Origin: Chytriomyces cf. hyalinus JEL632
Taxonomy: Eukaryota > Chytridiomycota > Chytridiomycetes > Chytridiales > Chytriomycetaceae
Length of the DNA: 64,000 nucleotides
Assembly (NCBI GenBank): GCA_025435555.1
Contig: JAIWWG010000114.1
Span: 24,596-88,595, forward strand
Reading direction: 5' to 3'
The position numbers and the translations under genes are program-made. The notes under the pieces are model-generated. The model worked only from the letters and a program-made list of their open reading frames with translations. It was not told the origin of the DNA and made no database searches. Shown here in pieces: positions 57,015 to 64,000 of this stretch; position 1 is the first letter of the stretch, and every line of letters begins with the position of its first letter.

Positions 57015-57334
57015 ATGAAAAAAAAAAAATACCGTTGTTTTTAAATTTAAATGTAATTTATTTTTAGTTCAAAAAATGCAGCCACGTGCACTTTTTGACT
57101 GAAACGACAACACACAATACTCTCATTGAAATAAACACAACATTTTAAGCGCTTATACACACTAAAATCAACCACCTCATCCCTCACTGAATCAAGTTGA
57201 CAATTCCTCACACTATTCAAAGTTGAGTTATTTCGTCACTTGCCGCAGTGGCGAGACTCACAATTCAAAATTTATTAGAGAATCTCCACAGAAAAGTGTG
57301 TGTGGGCCGTGTACTGGGGGGGCGGGGGGGTAAA
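57015..57334 (-). repeat. Right terminal inverted repeat
   Basis: On the minus strand it reads CTTTTCTGTGGAGATTCTCT (57280-57299), TGCGGCAAGTGACGAAATAA followed by CTCAACTTTGAATAGTG (57211-57247), and AATGAGAGTATTGTGTGT (57113-57130), mirroring the left arm in the same order. The outer end has a G-run of about 15 interrupted by one C. Confidence 0.8.
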
Positions 57335-57367
57335 AAAAAGCTGAGGTTTCAAAAGCGCATATATCTG

Positions 57368-58425
57368 CTAACATCTTGTTCCTTTATTGAAGACTTTGTT
57401 GCAATTGGCACGAATATCCCGATCGTATTTATAAACAATGATGGGGTTGATGACATCGTAAACTGTGACGCACATGGCCGCTGCGTAGTCAAAAATAGGT
57501 GATGCTCGCATCCCACCTGCGAACTCGTATGTTGACACTGTTGTTGGAATATTCAGATCAAGTGTTTGAAATAAACCTGGTAATACCCACTTATGACATA
57601 CGGAGTCCAACCAATCAAAAACGCGCAGACGATAATGATGCTTTGCTTGAGGAGATTGTCTTGCTGGAGTTCCATCTTGGGTCTTGGTCGAAGTTTCTCG
57701 CCTGCAGTGACTCCAGCCTCAGATGTATCCAGGTCAGTGCCAGCAGCCCCGGCAGTGTCACCAATGATCATTTGGCTGCTTTTCACTTCCAAAACAGACT
57801 GCCGAACGGTAGACATGATGGCAACGTATGCATAGATGACAAAGCTGGTGGGTAAAAACACTGCCGCGAAACACGCCCACGTGAGAATGACTTCCTTCGA
57901 ATTTCGAAGACTCCAATCCGGGGAGCAGTAAACAGTACTCGGTCGAAGAATATAGGACTCGCTTTGCGTTCCAAGGAAAAATGGTATCCCGGCGATTAAT
58001 GATGATAAAACCGCGACTGATGAGGTGTAAATAGTCGCAAAGTATCTCGACAACTGCAAGTTTTGTACGATCACAAGATAGCGGAAAAAAGTGAGCCCGA
58101 AACACAGCAGTAGAGATGAACACTGCGCAAAGACAATGAGTGCGCCGTGCACTTGTATCGGCAAGACGTCATCTGAGACATTGTTTCGGAGCAGGTGCTG
58201 CGCTGAAACAATGACATTGCTCAATATTGATGTCCCGTCAAAGAAACACAGCCACAGTATGATAAATGAACTGGGCGCGAGTTGTTGAGCGTGTTTCAGG
58301 TTGAGAAGAACGATAGTGTAGTTGAACAAAATCGCCACGTTTCCAATGACAAGAAACACTACGGAGAACCAATAGCTGAGCGTATCCAAGGCCATAACGG
58401 AATTTGCGGTCAAGTCCAGGGACAT
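57368..58425 (-). CDS. Rhodopsin-like (class A) seven-TM G-protein-coupled receptor
   Basis: Two exons (58425-57591 and 57537-57368, intron 57538-57590 with GTGGGT...CAACAG) make 334 aa. Seven hydrophobic segments: WFSVVFLVIGNVAILFNYTIV (TM1, GN motif), FIILWLCFFDGTSILSNV (TM2), LIVFAQCSSLLLCFGLTFF plus RYLVIV (TM3, FRY in place of DRY), AVLSSLIAGIPFFLG (TM4), VILTWACFAAVFLPTSFVIYA (TM5), SIIIVCAFLIGWTPYVI (TM6, CWxP-like GWTP), FDYAAAMCVTVYDVINPIIVY (TM7, NP..Y variant). Start is ATG 58425; the longer frame opens with TTG. The TM7 position that bears the retinal lysine in opsins is Thr, so it is not an opsin. Ligand unknown. Shares a 170-bp gap with the divergent NAT gene. Confidence 0.85.
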
Positions 58426-58594
58426 GATTTTCAGCGCACGAACGGGAGTCAATCGAATATATGTTCTTTGTTCTTGGCGATCCTTTAAAAATGGTCGTAA
58501 GTCGCAAGTCAGCCTGAAATATCACCGTGAAGGAGGACTGCCGCTTCAAGATCAAGGGTCACGCATATTTCGCAGCATTTTATCTTTATGCATC

Positions 58595-59608
58595 ATGACC
58601 ATCACCAGCTTAAATCCCGCTCACGAGTTCGAAGCTCTCTCCGCTCAACAAGCTCGCGAATACTTGAAACGCATCGGTCGCAGCTTCCTACGGCTGGACG
58701 AACTTCCCTCATTGGATCTCCTGAACCAACTCGTCTATGCGCATGCAACATCCATCCCATTTGAGAATATCGGCCCTCTCTTCACAAAGACAGAGCTGCC
58801 CCTTGATCCGCCTCAGGTCTTTCAACTTTTAGTGGCCGAAAAGCGCGGCGGAACATGTCTCCAAAACAACCTTCTCTTCTTATGTGCCATCAAAGCACTC
58901 GGTTTCAAGGCATCTAGTGGCGTCGGACGATTCGCAGCATTCGAAAAGAGCATTGACAAGTGGATCTTTAACGCTGTGCTGCACATGATTGTCTTTGTCG
59001 AATTGGGAAATGACACGTATCTCGTGGATTTGGGTGGGACTCGGTTCGTGGAAGCGATTCAAGTGCGGGGGGGGCAACATCGGAGGGACCTGCTGGAGAG
59101 GCTTATCGCATTCAAGCGGCAGATTTGACGGGGCCTGGGAACTTTATGGTCTGGCACAGACGGGCTCCATGGGCGGCTCCAGCCGACGGTGTCGACCGCA
59201 GCTCTGACCCGTTACAGCGGTTCACGCCTCTTTTCTATTTTACCTTAGAACGCGGCAGGTAACCAAAAAATGATTCCCTATTCCCCGCGCTGAATCCCAG
59301 TTAAACCGTTCTGCCTTAGACCTCAAGACTACGAAGTCATGAATTTCTACGTGTCACATTCCCCAAAACATTTTCTGCAACGATTCTTGTTTCTCTCAAT
59401 CGTCTCCAAATCGGGTGCAGCACTACAGCTCGTTGGAAAAGCGTTCCGGCGGCGCGAAACGTCTGAAACAAGCGCCTTGAACTGCTCGGTCGATATCGAG
59501 AGCTTCGAGCAACTGGATTTGATTATTCAAAGCGATTTTGGGATTCAAATGAGCCAAGAAGAGAAGGATGCTGCCTTGAGGCACTACTGGCCAGAAGCTG
59601 CCAAATAA
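58595..59608 (+). pseudogene. Arylamine N-acetyltransferase, frameshifted in this sequence
   Basis: NAT transfers acetyl from acetyl-CoA to aromatic amines via a Cys-His-Asp triad. ATG 58595 (MTITSLNPAHEF). YLKRIGRSFL..LD, YAHATSIPFENI, catalytic Cys in KRGGTCLQNNLLF, His in VLHMIVFVEL, Asp in TYLVDLGG. Downstream the frame must change to give GEAYRIQAADLTGPGNF and PLQRFTPLFYFTLERGR, and after intron 59259-59319 DYEVMNFYVSHSP. The change falls at an eight-G run, 59067-59074: total exon length 953 nt becomes 954 (317 aa) with one more G. Either a real disabling deletion or an assembly error in a homopolymer. Other positions show no damage, so decay, if real, is recent. Confidence 0.85.
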
Positions 59609-59764
59609 ACAATTTGTCATTGACAGTTGAACTGTAGTGAAAGCTGTGCGGGACGGCATTCGATTGCTTAAAGAACAACGCCAGGAAAGCGAGAGCTCCA
59701 TAGAAACACGAATATATTCCCCCATATGCAGCAGGGTAAACACTAGTCACTCAACTCCCAAACA

Positions 59765-61084
59765 TCAATTGTAATGAACAGACCTCCACTCATCCTTAAT
59801 ATAATCTCCACTTCCAATAGACCTCCTCTCAGCAGCAGTATGAAACGATTCCACCGGCGAGAGCAAATCAAACCCGGAACTGTCGCCTCCCGATCCACCA
59901 CTTGAATGAACATCACTGTCACCGCTTCCATTCAGTATAATAAACGTCGCAGAAATTTCACCAGGTTCCATCGGCTTGCTTGACTCGGGAATAATCAAAT
60001 GCCCTTCAACGTTCACAGGAGTTCGCTTTGAGCGTGTTTCATTGGATACAGCGCCGGGAATGGGGCCTTCGCTTCCTAGCACGTGTCCATTGCGTGGAGG
60101 TGCTTGAGTGCACTCCCTGGCGTCATCGCTCATTGAAAGATCGGACGGTACAAGAGATTGTGGGCTGACCGTGAAAGCAGCTGTCATAGCATTATTACGC
60201 CTTTGCATTGAATCGACAAACGCGAGAGATGAGTCGATTTCTGCCAAATGCGCTTCGTATTCGGATTCACTCGGCGCTGAATGCTTTGGAGGTGATTCGA
60301 TTTGTTTGGGTGGATTTGGTATGGACGGAATCACGAGAGCTGGTAAAACTTGACCTGGGCGAGCAGCAACTGGTTGTGAAGAAGACGTGGCGACCATGGT
60401 CTCGAACGAAGACCTGATGTCTTCCTGCGTTATGCACTCCTGCTCCATGTGCTCTGAGGATATTGATGGCACTGAGCTTATTCGCTCTGTCCGACTTGGC
60501 TCCATCACATAGGTAGCATTCCCCAATTCTCCGTCATGACCATTTGACACTGCTAATCTTGCCCTACTCTCATTGTTGATGGTAGAGAGCCCCGATTCCA
60601 GACTTGCACTACCTCTCCTCACCTTCTTATGCGACCTTCGATTCACAATGCACAGCGCCGTTATCCCCAAAAGTACGGCAAGACCAATCACGACAAAAGG
60701 TAGAGCAATAACAAAAGGGCTGGTTTCATGTGAGCTTTCCAGTGTGTTTACCGCAGCAGCTGCTGGCGAGATTAGCGGTTGAGGAGGTGGCACAGTCTCC
60801 GTCAAACGCCCCAGCATCCTGTTCTCATTCCCTGAGTTCACCGTCAGAGTGGAGAATACATCAGTCGAGATACTTGCACTGGCGCTGGTCATGGATTGTG
60901 TGGATTCCGAATCCGAGTTGTCCGAAATATCGCCGGGCTCATCGTCGTCAATTTGGTCGGCTTCACCAGTTTCCAGCAAACCGGACGTAACTGGCAGTGC
61001 ATCCTGCGGTGTTGATGCTGATGCGGTAGTTGCTGGGTATGGTGAAGCATCTGACAGCGTAGCTGCCTGAGTCAAAAATGACAT
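59765..61084 (-). CDS. Ser/Thr-rich single-TM protein
   Basis: 439 aa in one frame from ATG 61084. About 125 Ser/Thr/Ala/Pro-rich residues (likely O-glycosylated ectodomain), one TM segment (FVIALPFVVIGLAVLLGITALCIV) with basic stop-transfer NRRSHKKVRR, and a long disordered cytoplasmic tail. The plan resembles fungal cell-wall sensors and mucins (Mid2/Wsc-like) but without a WSC domain. The N-terminus has no signal peptide; an alternative splice (ATG near 61165, GTAAGC...GACTCAG) gives MPRFK and also no signal. Function unknown. Confidence 0.6.
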   Translation of the reverse strand: MSFLTQAATLSDASPYPATTASASTPQDALPVTSGLLETGEADQIDDDEPGDISDNSDSESTQSMTSASASISTDVFSTLTVNSGNENRMLGRLTETVPPPQPLISPAAAAVNTLESSHETSPFVIALPFVVIGLAVLLGITALCIVNRRSHKKVRRGSASLESGLSTINNESRARLAVSNGHDGELGNATYVMEPSRTERISSVPSISSEHMEQECITQEDIRSSFETMVATSSSQPVAARPGQVLPALVIPSIPNPPKQIESPPKHSAPSESEYEAHLAEIDSSLAFVDSMQRRNNAMTAAFTVSPQSLVPSDLSMSDDARECTQAPPRNGHVLGSEGPIPGAVSNETRSKRTPVNVEGHLIIPESSKPMEPGEISATFIILNGSGDSDVHSSGGSGGDSSGFDLLSPVESFHTAAERRSIGSGDYIKDEWRSVHYN

Positions 61085-61289
61085 GAATGAAGAGCGCGGA
61101 GGGTGATTGCTTCAAGACTTTAATTTTTTGTCCCCTTTCATTCATAATTCTGATTTTGCTTACTTTGAAACGCGGCATTAATTACTCCCGCGCAAATTCT
61201 GTGAGTGCGCGATGAGGTCCTTTTGTTTTCTGGTTATCAAGAATATTTCACGCGTGTGGTGGTGTCACAGCATTTTATTAAAATCGTAA

Positions 61290-61866
61290 ATGCAACGAAG
61301 CTTGGAAACGCTTGTCAACCTCGACACGCGATTCCAGCGTCTCAACACAGACGGCCAAGCTGCTTTCCAAACCATCGCAAACTGGGTTCTGTCTCGGCAT
61401 CTGTGCCAAGAGAAGAAGGGGATGCAGTGGGGCAGTCCGCAGCACGGCTTCCATTCAGACGACTCGGATACCACCAATGCCGTTTCTATGGATGATCTTG
61501 CGAATGGCCGGGCAACGATTCTGTCGGTCCTGCGGTTGATGAAGGGCATTGTTGTGGATATGCAGACGGTGGTGCAGTCGCTCATGGCGGGATATTCTCA
61601 TGTCGATTCGTTTGGACATGCAGAAAAGACTACACGTGCGTATATATTTGATCTTCTTCAGGTGCCTGCACTCATTTTTTTTTTGTTTCCTCGCAGACTT
61701 AAAGAACAGAGTCGCAGCATTCCAAAAGGAAATTCAGCTCAAGTCGGAACTGTTTGCGAACATATTTAAAGTGAAGCACACTGCGGATGCCATGTTTTAT
61801 GTGTCATGTTGGCTGCATCTTCCTTTCATATCGGACGTGGAGGACTTTGATTCTTTTGAGTTTTGA
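61290..61866 (+). CDS. CINP-like protein (CDK2-interacting protein family)
   Basis: Two exons (61290-61635 and 61697-61866) give 171 aa. The N-terminal helix (LVNLDTRFQRLNTDGQAAF) and the C-terminal block FQKEIQLKSELFANIF followed by YVSCWLHLPFISD align by eye with human CINP (YRKELLLKRTVAKELA ... YLSMWLHQPYVESD). CINP is tied to genome maintenance and to a ribosome/replisome-associated AAA complex. Similarity is weak overall, so the assignment is tentative. Head-to-head with the single-TM gene (205 bp). Confidence 0.55.
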
Positions 61867-62122
61867 GCATGAGGGCGTTGGAGCGGAGTGGATGGGAGTG
61901 CATCGTGTGAGGGAAGTGCGTGGAATGAGTTTCCAGCGATTGCATGTCCCCAGTTGGTGTGTGCTGTAAAAAGTAAACAGAGCATTTGCAATCACGCCTT
62001 TTTTTTTGTTTGTCAAGAAACTGAGAATCCCGTCAAAAAAAGGAAAAATTTCTTGCCGTCAAAACAAACTCCCAAAAACAAACCATACATCAACAACAGA
62101 AAACATCCAAAAAACACACACA

Positions 62123-63256
62123 ATGCAATTGAAAGCCTTCCTTGCCGGTGCCCTGCTTCTCCTCTCCCAAGTCTACGCGGCCCCTCTCACCGCTGTCGTC
62201 TCAGGCGACGCCGACCTCAAGACACTCATGACCCTCGTCGCCGGTCAGCCTGCCATTCTGGGCGCCCTCGGTGGCTTCAAGGGAACTCTCTTCGCTCCCA
62301 CTGACAAGGCATTTGAGGCAGTCGTCGCAGCAGGTTTCGACCCCACAAAGGCCGCCGACGTCGCGCGCGTTTTGCAGTACCATGTTGTTCCCAGTCTCTT
62401 CCCGGCTGCCTCTTTCAAGGCTGGAGACACTGCCTTCCTCACTACGCTCGAGGGCAGTGAGGTGAAGGGTACCCAAGAAGGCACTGTCATTAGCATCGGC
62501 TCTGCTGCTGCCTCCCCAGCCACTGTGGTCAGGTCCCTGCCATTCGACGATGGTGTCGTGCACGTGATTGATGCTGTCCTTATCCCACCAGCCAACATTG
62601 TTGATGTTGCTACGGCTGGTAAACTTACAGCCCTCCTAGCTGCCTTGACCAAGGCTGGACTTGCTTCTACCGTCGCTGGACTCAAGAACGTGACTATCCT
62701 GGCTCCTGTCGATGAAGCGTTTGCCGCCATCAAGAGCGTTGCTGACACTCTCACTGTCGACCAACTCAAGCAAGTTCTCCTACTCCACGTTGTCCCAGGC
62801 ATGGTCCACAGCACTGATATTCTTGCCGCCAAGTCCATCGACGCCTTGCCAACGCTCGCTGGAGGTAAAAACACGCTCAAGATCGCGGTTGACGGAGAAA
62901 ATGTGCTCATCTCGGGAGCCAAAAACGACAATCCACCAGCCAAGGTCGTTGCAGCGGACATCTTTGCCGCCAATATGATTGTGCACGTCATTGACACGGT
63001 CCTCCTCCCAGACTTCGCCAACGCAGTTGCCTCAGCCGCCGCCTCCTCTGCCGCCTCCTCTGCCGCACCCGCCGCCTCAGGAGCCTCTGCCGCCTCTGCT
63101 GCCCCTGCTTCTGGTTCCGCCTCTGGCGGCGCTAAGACCACCGGAGGTGCTGCCGCTACTTCCAGCCCCACCGCTGCTGCTTCTCCAAAGTCTGCCGGCA
63201 TTGTTGCTGAAGTGAGCGCGTTGATTGTGTTTGCGGCCTCGGCCTTGGTGCTTTAA
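62123..63256 (+). CDS. Fasciclin (FAS1) two-domain GPI-anchored surface protein
   Basis: 377 aa, no intron. Signal peptide MQLKAFLAGALLLLSQVYA. Two FAS1 domains: the first with GTLFAPTDKAFEAV, VLQYHVVPSLF and VHVIDAVLIPP, the second with VTILAPVDEAFAAI, VLLLHVVPGMVHS and VHVIDTVLLPDF, each with the H1 and H2/YH motifs of the family. An Ala/Ser/Gly-rich linker and hydrophobic C-terminal tail (VSALIVFAASALVL) suggest a GPI anchor. Probably a cell-surface adhesin. Codons end in C strongly and the leader is A-rich without G, in contrast with neighbours, which suggests high expression. Confidence 0.94.
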   Translation: MQLKAFLAGALLLLSQVYAAPLTAVVSGDADLKTLMTLVAGQPAILGALGGFKGTLFAPTDKAFEAVVAAGFDPTKAADVARVLQYHVVPSLFPAASFKAGDTAFLTTLEGSEVKGTQEGTVISIGSAAASPATVVRSLPFDDGVVHVIDAVLIPPANIVDVATAGKLTALLAALTKAGLASTVAGLKNVTILAPVDEAFAAIKSVADTLTVDQLKQVLLLHVVPGMVHSTDILAAKSIDALPTLAGGKNTLKIAVDGENVLISGAKNDNPPAKVVAADIFAANMIVHVIDTVLLPDFANAVASAAASSAASSAAPAASGASAASAAPASGSASGGAKTTGGAAATSSPTAAASPKSAGIVAEVSALIVFAASALVL

Positions 63257-63503
63257 TGTAACTGTCTTCCTGTATCATTTTGTTTTTCACGTATTCCGGC
63301 CGTGTTTTTTGTTTTGGTGTGAATTTTCTTCCTCCTATTCCTCCCCTTTTCTTTCTGTGACACACGCAGCTGGTTTTGAGCTTCAAAGCCTCTTTATTAT
63401 ACCGCAAATAAACTGAAATAGCTGTCAAAAGAAAGTAGTGTTTGGTGGAGTTTTTTTTTTCTGTATTCTGTGCGGGCCTGATTCTGACTGGGTAAGGTAG
63501 ACA

Positions 63504-64000
63504 ATGGCGCGAGTCAATTTGCACACAGGCAACACACCAATCAACCATATCACTTCGATACGTTCCAAAACATCTTCCAAAAAACCCAAAAACGCGACTC
63601 CTTTGACGGCTAGGAGTTGCCCTCGCAGGAGAAAGAACACTACCATGAAAGTCATCAACCTCCTCGATAGTACCGGAGACTGCGTCCTGGACTCTGTCAG
63701 CGCCGATTACGAAGATTCATTTTGTTTGGACACATTCGCTGAATTGATTGCGGCGCATGAACATACGGAGCCGAAAGGGACAAAATGCTTCATCCTTGCG
63801 CGCGTGCAGACGTGGGACCATAAGCAGCCGGAGAGGGCCTTCTATTCGTACTACAACGCGTATCATTTGAACAAGATCCTGTTTCAGACTCAGGTGACAC
63901 AACAGCGAATGCATTGCTCCCCAACTTAATCCGACACCTCCTCACTCGGCCAAAAACTAACACTCGCACACATAAAAACAAGGTGTATGTACTTAACAAG
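63504..64000 (+). CDS. Unrecognised gene, 5' part only
   Basis: Open from ATG 63504 with a basic leader, or from ATG 63645 (MKVINLLDSTGD) if the leader is untranslated. The second part reads as a real protein: DCVLDSVSADYEDSFCLDTF, KCFILARVQTW, RAFYSYYNAYHLNKILFQTQ. A donor (CAG/GTGACA) at about 63894 and an acceptor (AACAAG/GTGTATG) at about 63984 would continue into VYVLNK at the window edge; without it the frame stops at 63929. No family name is given. Confidence 0.5.

Larger units (their letters stand above)
50351..57334. mobile_element. PIF/Harbinger-type DNA transposon, ~7 kb, possibly composite
   Basis: Bounded by long imperfect terminal inverted repeats (50351-50625 and 57015-57334, see those entries). 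Inside are two DDE transposase remnants of the Harbinger (DDE_Tnp_4) type in opposite orientation, a Myb/SANT-like DNA-binding protein (the usual partner protein of Harbinger elements), unknown ORFs, a GC-rich tandem repeat, and a tRNA-like SINE remnant. Two transposases suggest a composite or nested insertion. The termini read TTTACCCCCC (left) and GGGGGGTAAA (right); no clean 3-bp target duplication is visible. The element lies between the CTLH gene and the GPCR gene, ending about 34 bp from the GPCR stop codon. Confidence 0.8.

Noticed and set aside
50351-57334. TTA/TAA at the outer ends as a Harbinger target-site duplication
   Set aside because: The left end has TTA and the right end TAA on the same strand; they are reverse complements, so they belong to the inverted repeat and are not a direct duplication.
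57368-58425. The seven-TM receptor as a light-sensing opsin
   Set aside because: The TM7 residue six before the NP motif, which is Lys in opsins, is Thr here, and no other TM7 Lys is placed to bind retinal.
59060-59085. A tiny intron instead of a frameshift in the N-acetyltransferase
   Set aside because: The only GT...AG that would fix the frame is about 23 nt (GTGCGG...GGAG), too short and without branch signals; one missing G explains the frame exactly.
62201-63201. Long minus-strand ORF over the fasciclin gene (318 codons)
   Set aside because: It is a shadow created by the C-ending codon bias and Ala/Ser repeats; the plus frame has signal peptide, FAS1 motifs and GPI tail.
1-64000. CRISPR array, riboswitch, prophage or bacterial operon
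   Set aside because: No spaced direct repeats, no operon-like spacing, and pervasive spliceosomal introns show a nuclear eukaryotic sequence.

Overview
The window is eukaryotic and fungal. Nearly every gene is split by short GT-AG introns (mostly about 40-110 nt) and genes are packed only tens to hundreds of bases apart on both strands. A chitin synthase export chaperone (Chs7) marks it as a fungus. A CCDC146/MBO2-type centriole/axoneme coiled-coil protein, a C5orf34-family protein and a rhodopsin-like (class A) GPCR point to a flagellated, zoosporic lineage (chytrid-like or blastocladioid) rather than a Dikarya. The species cannot be named from this sequence.

Layout. 1-2169 (-): acidic protein with C-terminal leucine-rich repeats, running off the left edge. 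2895-6369 (+): TFIIH helicase XPB/Ssl2. 6476-7925 (+): GPI-type pepsin-like protease. 8109-9736 (-): cytochrome P450. 9935-11684 (+): C5orf34-like. 11865-13778 (-): membrane alpha/beta hydrolase. 14076-14461 (-): small one-TM protein. 14516-15698 (-): Chs7. 15846-17181 (-): TVP38/TMEM64. 17281-19196 (+): trimethyllysine dioxygenase. 19377-21098 (-): PIAS/SIZ SUMO ligase. 21371-22746 (+): ZFPL1. 23123-27304 (-): CCDC146. 27570-28232 (-): multi-TM protein. 28257-31174 (+): ankyrin protein with a PP1-docking motif. 31268-32391 (-): MARVEL-like. 32601-33884 (-): Mtd1. 34356-38593 (+): Vps18. 38650-40518 (+): AMPK gamma. 40670-42786 (-): TIA-1/Pub1. 42897-43317 (+): Qcr6. 43447-44729 (-): Dcn1. 44834-47602 (+): Mgm1/OPA1. 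47778-48578 (+): membrane RING-H2 protein. 48762-49766 (-): LisH-CTLH-CRA protein.

From about 50351 to 57334 sits a ~7 kb PIF/Harbinger-type DNA transposon, bounded by long, diverged terminal inverted repeats. It holds two decayed DDE transposases in opposite orientation, a Myb/SANT-like protein, unknown ORFs, an internal tandem repeat and a tRNA-derived SINE-like remnant, so it may be composite or nested.

To its right: 57368-58425 (-) class A GPCR; 58595-59608 (+) arylamine N-acetyltransferase with a one-base frameshift in a G run; 59765-61084 (-) Ser/Thr-rich one-TM protein; 61290-61866 (+) CINP-like; 62123-63256 (+) two-domain fasciclin GPI protein; 63504 to the right edge (+) an unrecognised partial gene.

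Most genes are housekeeping (transcription/repair, SUMO and NEDD8 conjugation, endosome-vacuole tethering, mitochondrial fusion, respiration, one-carbon and carnitine metabolism) and do not form a single pathway. Many neighbours are head-to-head with 24-300 bp between start codons, implying shared promoters. Exon limits are my reading of splice signals and reading-frame continuity; they have not been confirmed by transcripts.
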